Source: Mytilus californianus (taxonomy: Eukaryota > Mollusca > Bivalvia > Mytilida > Mytilidae). Taken from it: a DNA stretch of 64,000 nt. The translations under genes were made by a program, and so were the position numbers. Under the pieces are notes generated by a model, which was given only the letters and a program-made list of their open reading frames with translations, was not told the DNA's origin and made no database searches. Positions within the stretch are counted from its first letter, which is position 1. Each line of letters opens with the position of its first letter. The stretch is from assembly GCF_021869535.1 (NCBI RefSeq), contig NW_026262701.1:5719501-5783500 (forward strand). Reading direction: 5' to 3'. This document shows positions 1-12,600 of this stretch, in pieces.

Positions 1-425
1 CGGGAAGACATGATCAACAAATACATCCAATGGCTGAAATGTCAGTTGACTCCTTATTGGAGTTCGTTTACCAATTGTTGGCATTTTTATCTAATATCTT
101 GAAAACTACAAAAAAAGATAGACAGAAACTTTAAATAAAAAAAATGATCAGCATGAAGTGAAATTTTGCTCAAATCGTTAGTAGACTCTTTATAGGAGAG
201 ATTGCCCTTAAATGGTTAAATTAACCTTTTTTTGTGTTTTCTGCAAAAACTAAAAAAGATAGAGTGAAAATGTAACAGAAACAATGATCAGCGATCCAAG
301 ATCAACAAAAAAAATATGTTTGTCATGAATTTTATTCTTAAGTCTACTATATTGGAGAGTGTTTATTAATTAAAATGCACATACCCCTAGGTGAACAACA
401 CACGCTCTTTAGAGCCTCTAGTATA
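1..425 (+). repeat. 3' end of a dispersed bivalve repeat (same family as 41822-43815)
   Basis: The text matches the last part of the copy ending near 43815: repeated blocks with agttgactccttattgg, 'agatagagagaaact' and 'aatgatcag', then a closing part ending in 'agagcctctag'. It stops about 75 bases before the exon 1 acceptor. The start is cut by the window edge. Confidence 0.8.
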
Positions 426-497
426 AGTGTAACCACAACTGGAAATGATATTTCGAATAAAGAAAAGTTGATTGAAATAAAATCACTTGTATTTCAG

Positions 498-677
498 GAT
501 GAGTGTAGTTTTGTTAGCTTGAGGGATGTAGAGAGAGTTTTACAGATGATGAGTTGGTTCTACAAACAGAGTAGGGAAGACCAGTTATTGTTTGAGAGAC
601 TTCGAGATATATGCGATGCAGAAGATTCAGAGGAAGATTCAGAGGATGAATTAATGGAAGTAGAAACCTCGCATCAG
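498..677 (+). CDS. RNF213: RNF213-like exon 1 of window (residues 1-60)
   Basis: The acceptor is TTGTATTTCAG and the donor CATCAG|GTAAAT; the phase is 0 at both ends. It encodes DECSFVSLRDVERVLQMMSW followed by an acidic tail, a segment that precedes AAA4 in RNF213 (SLRDV is conserved). An ATG at 375 in the same frame lies in repeat DNA and is not taken as a start. The exon's last six bases and its donor are repeated in the array that follows. Confidence 0.9.
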
Positions 678-3600
678 GTAAATAAGAAACACCCCATGAG
701 GTAAACGTGAAACAGCTCATCAGGTAAATGTGAAACAGCTCATCAGGTAAATGTGAAACACCCCATCAGATAAATGTGAAACACTCCATCAGTTAAATGT
801 GAAACTCCCAATCAGGTAAATAGGAAACACCTCATTAGGTAAATGGGAAATGCCCAATCAGGTAATTGAAAAACCACAGAGGTAAATGAGAAATTACGCT
901 CTATTTGGTAAATGTGAAATACCTCATCAGGTAGATATCTTTTATACAACAACCATGCTATTTGTGCATTCATGTATTGAGTGTAGAAGCATATGTGTCA
1001 GTAACCATATAAAGTCTTATTTGTGACATGAACAGTATGCTTCCATAGAATTGTATAACATTATGCAGGAATTTTTACTTCATTCACAAATTCTAGTCCA
1101 AAATTCTGAGTGTTGCAGTTTAAAGTTAATAACCATACATTGTCAGGGATAGAAAAAATGTTGCAGCCCTTTTATGTAAGTAGTGAAAAAATACAGCTAT
1201 TTCAGATAAGATTATAGTCTACTGAGAAATGGTGTTTTTCACAATCATTATAAAACTTTTATAGCACATAGATGATGTGACCAGATCACTGGTTCTTGCC
1301 CTTGGAGTCTGTTATCATGCCTGTCTGAAGAACAGAAAAGAATACAGGGATACAGTTGCCAAGTATTTCACACATCCCTTGGTGTTACCAGGAGGTGCTG
1401 ATCAGATTGAAGAGGAAATTTCAAAGTAAGCATTTACAATAAACAGACTTATACATACTGATATAGATTTGTATAGTCTTTAGATTAAAAAGTAGAGCAC
1501 AAAGGACCAAGATAGAATAAAATAACCAAAAAAAATAGTTATGAGAAATTATTGTTTGAGTCAGTGAAATGGCTGTAGAAAAGAATCTCAAATGATACTC
1601 TATTTCAACAAATGTTAACAAATAAAGATATTAAGGAAAGTAATATATACTGTGAAAGTACTTTCATTCGTGGGGTACCAATTTTCGTGGTTTTTGTGGA
1701 AGGCTTTGTCCACAAATTTAAGTGTCCAACGAAATATAACAACTGTTATCTAAATCAAGACATGGAAAGATCCCCATTTAATTTTGACTACATGGATACG
1801 GAAATTTAATGTAGAGAATACATCGAATACCAGCAAATACATTATGAACTATATATATACAACTTCAGACAGGATTTTACCCATGTAATCTTTTAAAAAC
1901 CTAAACTGAATCACTTTTGACCTTTTAATTTTCATGAAAAAAAATGGTTTTAATCGATGAAAGTCAGACTTCCGGTGATGATGTGCGATGATGGAATGTT
2001 CATTTTATCTCCTCATAGTTCTCATACAAAAAAACAATTCATATTGGGCTTGTTTTTTTTATTTCATAAGAATGAATTTCACAATTCAAAGTACATGTTG
2101 TAGCTTTTTTTTTATGTAACCTTTTTTTTTTTTACGTGACATGTTTATTGCCCAATTTACACCTTTGATGATAGTTAATCTGTTGTTCATTAGGTCTCGG
2201 GTTAATCAGTGTCATAACTTAGGGTTAAACATGTGCAACAATTTTACTTAGCAATTTCCTTCAATCGAGACAAATTATAAGCGTAGATGAATCAGTTTTT
2301 TTGCGAAAGCAATTATTTAATAAAAAATTATGAATTTTGTCAGATATGAAAGATGATCAAGTAAGTGAAAATGAACACCTCATTTTGCAAAGTCCAACAA
2401 ATTATTATAAGACAACATATGACTATTCTCAAAAATCTTTGTTTTGTGATGGCTTCAAAACTCTTCACTATATTTTTTTTCTTCAGAAAAATAAAATCCA
2501 CGAATTTAAGAACCCACGAACATGTAACTTTCGCTCAAACCACGAAAATTGATACCCAAGAAATAAAAGTACTTTCACAGTATATATATAAGAATTATAA
2601 AAATTAAGATTTAAGCTGAAAAAAATCATTGATTTTGTATAAAAGCTTTAAAAAGGAAAGATATAAGTATTTGATCAAGCATTCCTCTATATATTATTAC
2701 AGATGTCAGTCTGTATTCTTGGATAGTGTTATCTTAGCACCAAACATAGCCAGAAATCAGGCTTTAAAGGAGAATGTATTTATGATGATAGTGTGTATAG
2801 AGCTGAGAATCCCTATGTTCTTGGTGGGTAAACCTGGAAGTTCTAAATCTCTAGCTAAGACCATAGTCGCTGATGCCATGCAGGGAAATGCTGCTCAGAA
2901 TGAACTCTTCAAGAATTACAAACAGGTGATTTATCATATATGTCTTTAGAGAACTTAAATAGGTCTTAGGGGAATCTGTTTATCCTTTATGATGTATGTG
3001 CAGTGGAATGTGATTTGGACAGTTCTTTTACCGATATGTTTGAAGGGCTCTGTGCAAGACCACAACGGACAAATCACCAACGCCTCCAAATTTAAAGATT
3101 TAAATGATGACAATATAACATGCATCAAAATAAAAGAGAATCCTGAAGATGACGGTACATGCATTGAAAAGACACTGCAATGATACTATTATATTTTTTA
3201 CTTTTTTTTATCTTTTAGAATAAAAGTTTTTTTTCCCTTGAAACTTTTATTTTATATTTGTTAGTATCATAACAAAGTTATAAAACATAGAATTTGACAA
3301 GAAAGTGTTTGTGGTAATTGAATATAACACATAAAACCAACTTTACAATTTTACAAAATCTTCTAAAAATAAGAATTTGTATGATTATCAATGAGACAAA
3401 CTTCAACCAGAGTCAGAGACCTAATTTGTTGAGGTTTTCAACCAGTAAAGTTTACGGTATGGCCTTCAACACAGAGCAATATCCCAATATACACATGTAC
3501 ATACAGATTTGATTGCTTTTAAATTCATCTTTCCCCCCAAGGGTGACTGGGGAATAGAAATATGGTCACCATAGGTTTTCCTCCAACATGCAGTAAAACC

Positions 3601-6600
3601 CTCGCCGGAGTGGGTCGTTCGTTTAGCTGTGCCAGATGTACAAGTTTGCAGCCATGTCCGGTCAGAATGGGGACGTTAAATCTGATGCCTTGTGTAGGGA
3701 GAGTTCTACGCTCTTTGCATGTTAAGAACCCTTGCAACAACTCTTTGAGGGGTCCCTAGGTGGCCTGTTGCAAGGCTGAATTTCTGTCCCTGTCCACTGT
3801 ACCCTCATTTTCCCGTGGCTGTCCAAATTTCACCAACTGTCGTATCATACGGCCTCTATTACAGGACCTACTCATTGTATTTATTGTTAATTTGTTCTCA
3901 TCCTGAACATGCATAAAATATTGCCACTGGATGTTAAGCAACCAACAATCAATCAGTCATATTAAATTCTTCAGCAAAGCAATGACTAAGTGGAATGTAT
4001 TGAAATGTTCCTTTTGTTTAATTAGAATATAGCATCTGGTGTGATAGTAGTAATGTATAAATTGGTGTGGTTTTTGAAGGACAGTCCTTTATAAATTTTC
4101 ATCTTGTTGTATACGCAAATATGTATAGTTGTATATAAAAGCTTTATACATGCATATATGCTTTGCATACATTTAATTGAAACAACGGACCATTCTATAT
4201 GTGCCTGTCCCAAATCAGGAGCCTGTAGTTCACTGGTTGTCGTTGGTTCATGTCTGTCAAATTTGTTTTTTGTAAATTGTTTTATGAATTAGGCTGTTTA
4301 AGTTTTCTCAATTGAATTGTTTCATATTTTTCATGTCAGGGCTTTTACTGACTATGCGGTATGGGTTTTCTCATTGTTGAAGGCTGTACGGTCGCCTATA
4401 ATTAAATATATCCATTTCATTTGAACTTTGGTGGATAGTTGTTTCATTGGCAATCATACCACAATTTTTATAATGCATCAATTATAACTGACATCAAACA
4501 TGGATGTCTACCTGTTCAATGCTGTTGTACTATTTCATGTTCAGCTGGATCTTTATTTGAGCAGACTACACGAAGTTGTAGGTTTTGCTCTAGTTAACAA
4601 TTTTTGTACTGGAAATGTTGTGAAAAGATTCAACAGGGTGCCTGAGAACAAATTAAGAGGCAAAGTAGGGTAATATAAGAACTAGGATATGATATATATA
4701 AACATGAAGCACCAAAACTGTAAATTTCTGATCGCTCGCTTGCATAAAATGCTTTTCATAGATTTTATTTTTTTAATATTTCAAAAATAATATCACTCGC
4801 TAGTAAAAAATGCTTTCGCCTGCCAAAAATCAAACTTTGAAAAAAAAAAAACAAAAAAAAGAATTTCGCTCGCTAGCTACTCTGTTTTACAGAAAGTGTC
4901 CAAAGAACTAGAAATTAATTTGGTGTGGCCTTAGATAACTTTGTAATTATAAAGTTCCTGTTCAGAATAAAATTATCGAGTTGAAAATGATACTTTTTCC
5001 TATTGAAAATTTGGATTTAGAATCTATTCCAAATTTTCCACTGAACTATGATGTTTATCCTCTCTAGAGTGAATTCCCTGAGTGTGGGAGGTTGTGTGAG
5101 AGTGGGAGGTTGTTGGTTCAAACCCGGCCAGGGCAAACCAGAGTCTTCAAAATTGGTATTTGCTGCTCTACACTAAGCATTCAACATGAAGGAGTAAGAG
5201 CAAAGACTAGTCGGCTCAGAGTCACAATAATGTCGGGGTAGGGTGACATGTCTTTCTGCCAAATGATACCTTGTGAACCTTGTAAACTAGCACATTCAGC
5301 TCAGTGTGTAGGTTTAGTACAAAGGAGGGTTAATATTTCATATCATCTTAATGTCCTGAATATGCATTTAATTTGCCACTGAATGTTAAACAGCTGCCAT
5401 CCATCCATCCAAAGTGTTAACAAATAACAAATTACGTGGATCTTTATTGCTGAAAGATAGATATTACATTTTTCTGTGAGCTACCATTTCTTTAAGTAAA
5501 CTTAGTCAGTAATTTCATTTCAGTCTATGTACATAAGGTCATCTACGTAACTTCTTTTACAGGTACAAATGGTATCTTTCCAATGTAGTCATTTGTCAGT
5601 ACCAGAAGGTATTGTGGGTACATTCAGACAATGTGCTAACTTCCAGAAAGATAAACCACTTGATAGATTCGTGTCTATAGTTGTATTGGATGAAATTGGT
5701 CTGGCTGAAGATTCACCAAGAATGCCACTGAAGGTAATTATAGTTCTTGTTAATATTTATTGGAGAGTGAATTTCATTAATGTTATACCAGGTAGTTCAA
5801 GTAAATCTGAATTCTTAGAAATGAAGGTAAGGCAGTATGGGATAACAATTAAGCATAGCAGGAGAGTATATATGGCTGAAAAATAATCCTGCTTTCCAAA
5901 TCTCTGAATGGCTCATTACTATTTGTTTTTTTCATCAGTAAGAATTATACTATAATTCTGTTTCAAAATTTTGTAAATTCAAATCTATTTGAAGTTGTTC
6001 CATATTATAGAATAAGGAGATCTGGTATGATTGTCAATAAGACAACCATCCACCTCAGACCAAAAGACATGGATATCTTTGAAAACAAAGGATATGGGGT
6101 ATCCATCCATGACACAAAATCAGTATATGCACAGCTAAAAACACAAAAAGCAAAGGAACAGAGCTGTTATTGCTGTTCTTCATCAAAAAGTCCTAGTGAG
6201 GCCTTCAACACAGAGCAAAAAAAACTCTCACTTCAGTGCAAGTTGAAGACGACACCTAGCACCAGTTTGAGTGGAATTCTTGCAAACTGACAATCAAGCC
6301 ACAACTGTGAATTGAAGAACAAAGCCATGGAGTAATATCAATAAAATTATAAATCTGGCAAAGATATCAAACATGTACTGTCATAGTTTAGCTCGACAAT
6401 CACACTGAGGTGTGCAAAAAACAACACAAACATTTAGACAACTATGGGGCACATTGAAATATATGTTAGAAAACTTGGCAGGAAATAGCGTAGCATTTAT
6501 AGGTCACTGTACGGCCTTCAATAATGAGCTTTTATTTTTAATTTCATTCAACTGAATTTACAATAGCTGGCAAAACTCAAGAAGTAACAGTATCGTTTGT

Positions 6601-9600
6601 ATAATTAGCTTTTCAGGGGAAATTTATCTATACATGTATATTTAGCAGAATTGAATCTACGTTTTCTTAGTTCATACTGAGCCAGTGTTACCAGCTCACG
6701 AAAAAGTAAAACCAATTTTATCATTATCTCTATCAAAGTACAATTCAATTTATAAATATGTTTTTATAGACCTTACATCCACTCCTTGAAGATGGTTGCC
6801 CTGACGATGAAGAACCAGCAGACTATAAAAAGGTAAATTGTGTTTACTGATTCCTAAATACAGATCAATTGACAAAAACCAAACTGTGTACTTAATTCAT
6901 CAATAGTTTCAATCCCTCCCAAAAAACAAAGTTCAATACTTTCGAATAAAATATTCCAAACCTTTAATGATATACATAATTGACAAATTATTGTACAATA
7001 TAAAAATAAGGAGATGTGGTATGATTGCCAATGAGACAACTATCCACCAAAGTTGAAATGAAGTGGATGCAAGCTCATTTAGTATTTTAGCAGGCAACAT
7101 ATTGAAGCAAATGCCAAAAAATAATTGCTATCTACTTTCTAGGCATATGATATATTTCTTTTAATACTTGCAGGTTGCCTTCATTGGTATATCAAACTGG
7201 GCCCTGGATCCAGCTAAAATGAATCGTGGTATCCTAGTACAGAGAGAAGTTCCTGATATCACAGAACTCATTGAAAGTGCAAAGTATGTAAACACTTTTA
7301 TGTAATTTATTAGTAAAGTATAACCTAATCTCTATTTGGTTGTCATTATTGAAAAAAACGATGTTCCGGTAAAATTTTGAAGTTAAAAAAAACAAAATTG
7401 GCTACCTCAAAGCACTAGTGATTGTTGTATTAGGTTAATAGTTCAAGTGTTGCAGATTGAAAATAACAATAACTTCTATTTGAACATAACTTAAAAGTAC
7501 TATAAAGAATCATTAACAAAATAGTAGCAACAATTGCCGGCTGATGAAATAATGTAACTTTACAACACAATTCTTGTTATAGAAAATCTAAAGTGAAAGT
7601 AGAAGCAAACTACATGTATTTATAACATTGAAGCTCTGGGGCTTAAGAAAAATTATGAAGCAGAAAACTGTATTCTAATCATGCCTATTATCTTAACATT
7701 TAGCATTTCATCTATGTGCCTAAAGAAACCTTTCAAATTGCTAGGGGAGCATCGGTGGCCATGTGGTCTTAGGAGTTCAACTACTGTATCACTAGCCTGT
7801 CAACACTGAGGTCATGAGTTTGAGTCCCACATGAGGTGTGTTTGACTCCAATTTAATTAACTAGGATTGTCAGTGTTCCTACAAAAGGGTTCCTCCACCA
7901 ATAACAAATGACAGACAACAGTGCTGACAGTGGTGTTAAACACCAAATCAATCAATCAAATGTCTGGTTAATCATTGTCTCAAGTGGCTTCTTTTTTGTA
8001 GCTTAAGATGTGTAAAGTATTTGTATTGTGTAAAACAAATTTCTGAATATAACTTCTTTATGTGTATCAAAGGTCAAGGTCATCAATTATAAGGATTTTA
8101 TGGTAAACTTGATTGGGAATACTAATTATTCCAAATAAAAATTTAAATGGAGCTCTTGAGTTTATGTAAGAGTTAGATTACATTATTTCATCAGCTGGAT
8201 TACAGCTCTTCATCTTTTTAGTAAGCTTTGGATTTTCAAATATTTAGACCTTGAGCATCACTGAAGAGACATTTATTGTCGAAATGTGCATCTGGTGCAG
8301 AAAAATTGGTTCCGTTAATGTTATTATTAGACAGAGCAACATTTAGATATCAATCAGATTTCTTTTGTGTAATGCTGTATTGAAGCTCTTTTTTTGGAAT
8401 CTCCATTGTGGTATTTAAATGTAGCTGTACCAAAGAAACAAGGTTTTTCCTAGGTGAAAATTTGAAGTTTTCTTGTTATCCCATCTTAGAATAAACTTTA
8501 TGTTTAATGAAAAATGAAATTTATTATTAGAGGGATTTGTACTACAAAGAAACAGAAAGTATTGAAATACATAGACCCAATGATACCCCCAATGGCTGAT
8601 TCTTATTTGGCATTGTTTAAAGAGGCTTCCACAGAGATGAGAGAATTCTTTGGTCTTCGAGACTTTTACAGGTAAATATGACCAACTGTCTTAACCTTGT
8701 GTTTTTGTAATTCATTTTGTTATATTGATTTGCTGGATAGAAGCTGTACACAGTGGTTTGGCCACTGATTAATTTCTGCTCTGGCACTATGACAAAAAGG
8801 AATGAAAATCTTAAGCTACTGATATTAAAAGGATGCATAATACTCAATATATATGAATAAAAGTAACAGAAAGCAAATATATAGTTTGTTGCTTTTTATG
8901 CATTGGATTTTTAAGTACCAAAATTGATATCCATTGTAAAAATTGATAAAGATTTCAACAAAAAGTGAGCAACATTTTAACAATAAGATAAGAGTGTTGC
9001 TCATAGAAGTGGAAAGGAAAAAATTGAAAATGAACAAATATGTATTTTTTTATACCCCAACTCTAGGAGTGAGGGCTGTATTTCATCATCTTGTATGTCC
9101 ATCCAACAAATATTTATTTTTTATACCCCCTCTAGGAGTGAGGGCTGTATTTCATCACCTTGTATGTCCATCCAACAAATGTTTATTTTTTATACCCCTC
9201 TAGGAGTGAGGGCTGTATTTCATCACCTTGTATGTCCATCCAACAAATGTTTATTTTTTATACCCCCTCTAGGAGTGAGGGCTGTATTTCATCACCTTGT
9301 ATGTTCATCCAACAAATTTTTATTTTTTTATACCCCCTTTAGGAGTGAGGGCTGTATTTCATCACCTTGTATGTCCATCCAACAAATGTTTATTTTTTAT
9401 ATCCTAACTCTAGGAGTGAGGGCTGTATTTCATCACCTTTTATGTCCATCCAACAAATGTTTATTTTTTATACCCCCTCTAGGAGTGAGGGCTGTATTTC
9501 ATCACCTTGTATATCCATCCAACAAATGTTTATTTTTTATACCCCCTCTAGGAGTGAGGGCTGTATTTCATCACCTTGTATGTCCATCCAACAAATGTTT

Positions 9601-12600
9601 ATTTTTTATACCCCCTCTAGGAGTGAGGGCTATATTTCATCACCTTGTATGTCCATCCAACAAATGTTTATTTTTTATACCCCCTCTAGGAGTGAGGGCT
9701 CTATTTCATCACCTTGTATGTCCATCCAACAAATATTTATTTTTTATATCCCAACTCTAGGAGTGAGGGCTGTATTCCATCACCTTGTATGTCCATCCAA
9801 CAAATGTTTATTTTTTATATCCCAACTCTAGGAGTGAGGGCTCTATTTCATCACCTTGTATGTCCATCCAACAAATATTTATTTTTTATATCCCAACTCT
9901 AGGAGTGAGGGCTGTATTCCATCACCTTGTATGTCCATCCAACAAATGTTTATTTTTTATATCCCAACTCTAGGAGTGAGGGCTCTATTTCATCACCTTG
10001 TATGTCCATCCAACAAATATTTATTTTTTATATCCCAACTCTAGGAGCGAGGGCTGTATTCCATCACCTTGTATGTCCATCCAACAAATATTTATTTTGT
10101 ATACCCCCTCTAGGAGTGAAGGCTGTATTCCATCACCTTGTATGTCCAACCAACAAATGTTTATTTTTTATATCCCAACTCTAGGAGTGAGGGCTGTATT
10201 CCATCACCTTGTATGTCCATCCAACAAATGTTTATTTTTTATATCCCAACTCTAGGAGTGAGGGCTCTATTTCATCACCTTGTATGTCCATCCAACAAAT
10301 ATTTATTTTTTATATCCCAACTCTAGGAGCGCGGGCTGTATTCCATCACCTTGTATGTCCATCCAACAAATATTTATTTTGTATACCCCCTCTAGGAGTG
10401 AAGGCTGTATTCCATCACCTTGTATGTCCATCAAACAAATGTTTATTTTTTATATCCCAACTCTAGGAGTGGGAGCTATATTGCACCACCTTGTATGTCC
10501 ATCCAACAAATATTTATTTTTATACCCCCTCTAGGAGTGAGGGCTGTATTCCATCACCTTGTATGTCCATCAAACAAATGTTTATTTTTTATATCCCAAC
10601 TCTAGGAGTGGGAGCTATATTGCACCACCTTGTATGTCCATCCAACAAATGTTTTGTCACACTTTTCTCAGGCACTACTGAACAGAATGACTTCATATCT
10701 GGTAAGTAGCTTGACTGTGTTGAATTGTAAGGTGTGATCTGTCAGGCACATTCTCCCTGTTTTCTGATACATTGAAGTTTTTAATATGTTCAATGATCAT
10801 TATCTCACCTCCTATACATTTCTAGGAATATCGTTGGTAAAAAGTGAACTTCCAATTTTCCCAATACTTTGAATTACGAGTTGGAATATGCTTAGCACAA
10901 CAACAAATGAATTCTTTTTTTTTAGTTTACTGAAGATGTTATATGGCTTTGTGTCAGAATCAAAGAGGAAGCCAACATGGTTCCAAATAAAGCATTCCAT
11001 ACTGAGAAATTTTGGAGGATTAGAGAATGTAAAACCAGTTGACATTTTCAGCAAAAAATTGTCACATCTAGTGGACAAATATGATAAGGTATTTAGACTA
11101 AAAAGATGTAATTTTCTAATTTGCACAAAACTGATCCAATTCCAGAGAATTTAATTGAAGAACAATGGGAATTTTCATTCTGAGAAGGGTTCTTCTGGAT
11201 TCGCAATATTGCAGAAAATAATTGTTACTCATGGTATAGTAAAATCATACTACACATGTAAATATGCTTTACTTTCAACACATAAAATTTTCCATTTTAT
11301 ATGAATATATATATATATATAATGACTAAAGTACAGACAAAGTATACATACCCCTCTACCAAGAAATTTGTTTTCCATGCACACGTATAAAAATTGCGGT
11401 TTTTATCCAACGCAATCATAGGTTTGAACGTTGATTTTCAATTTAGACCTGTTTATATTTTTTCCTTTGGGCTTGTATTATATTTGCCTTCGGGTTTATA
11501 TGATCCGTTCATCCTATTTCGACTCTTCAAAATTCAAGAGTCTATCCTAAATTGAGGTAAATTATATGGTCTTCCAAATACCGTTTCGATTCCTAACATC
11601 ACTGAAGAGACATTAGGTAGCAATACACAGTTAGAAGTTTAGTTTCGCATTATGGCCATGGTGAATTTTTAAAATATGAAAGTTTTTGTACAATAAAATT
11701 GATTTTTAGATAATTGAAGAATAATACAGCCTTCTTAGTGGATTTATATGAACATTTAGATTGTTTTTAGCATGTTTTATAGGCCATTTTTCTGTTTGAC
11801 AGTCCGTATTTTCCTATCCGTACCGCCCATATGTCCATAAATTATTGTAGTGTTTATCAACAAAGATTTTGCGCTCGATCTTTTCAATTCAATTTTATGG
11901 AAAAACGAGCAGAAATGCATATGATTTTTTTTGGACCTCTTGATGGATATATGTCTATGAATTCAGGAAAGGTATCACTGTAATTAATTGAAATTTTCCT
12001 TTGGACCAAATTTTGGAGACTTTTGTGACATGTTCACCCCCTTTTTTTGCAATATTTTGTATCAAAGAAATGCAGATTGTTGCCATGGTTACTCCCAAAA
12101 GAGATTATATTTCACCATTATAACCATTAGAAATCAAATCTATGGAAGATTTTCTTCCTATAAATATACACATGCATAACTCAAATATTAAGCCTTATTT
12201 GTTAGAAAGGAAGGGAAAGAGGGTGTTTAAAAATTATGAGTGTCAATTTTAAGTTTTTTTCCTAACTGTGTATTGCTACCTTATGGCATTTGACAAAGCA
12301 CAGAATTGCTTATTTTTAGACAAATCATACCACAAATCTATTGATATTTAGATTATAGATACAATTCTAAGGGAGAAACATCTTTTAGTATGACAATATA
12401 TGTTAGTTTTGTTGTTTATTGTCCTTAGCAACCAATATAGACATTTTGACACAAAGACTTGGTTCGGTCATAAATTGATACTTTATTGGCTACCCCTTGG
12501 AAAAGAAACAATGCGCGTTATGTAGAAACCTCAGAAGAGAACGCTTTATATTTTTTCATGCGACTAAATCAAATTTATTATTTTAGCAAGTATAAAGTCA

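Noticed and set aside
375..497. In-frame ATG at 375 upstream of exon 1, which could look like a gene start
   Set aside because: The sequence from 375 to about 425 belongs to a dispersed repeat also seen at 43770-43815, and a good acceptor lies at 497. RNF213 also has a long N-terminal part expected upstream.
2989..3183. 64-aa ORF in intron 3
   Set aside because: No family recognised, no conserved motif, and exons 3 and 4 join in phase without it.
3525..3759. Overlapping ORFs on both strands in a GC-richer patch
   Set aside because: The patch is a dispersed SINE-like repeat with a CAATCAATC tail, so the ORFs are incidental.
9095..9760. 221-aa open reading frame with repeated FHHLVCPSNKCLFFIPPLGV motif
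   Set aside because: It is a read-through of the 70-71 bp satellite; similar ORFs occur in other frames and there is no start context, splice support or family match.
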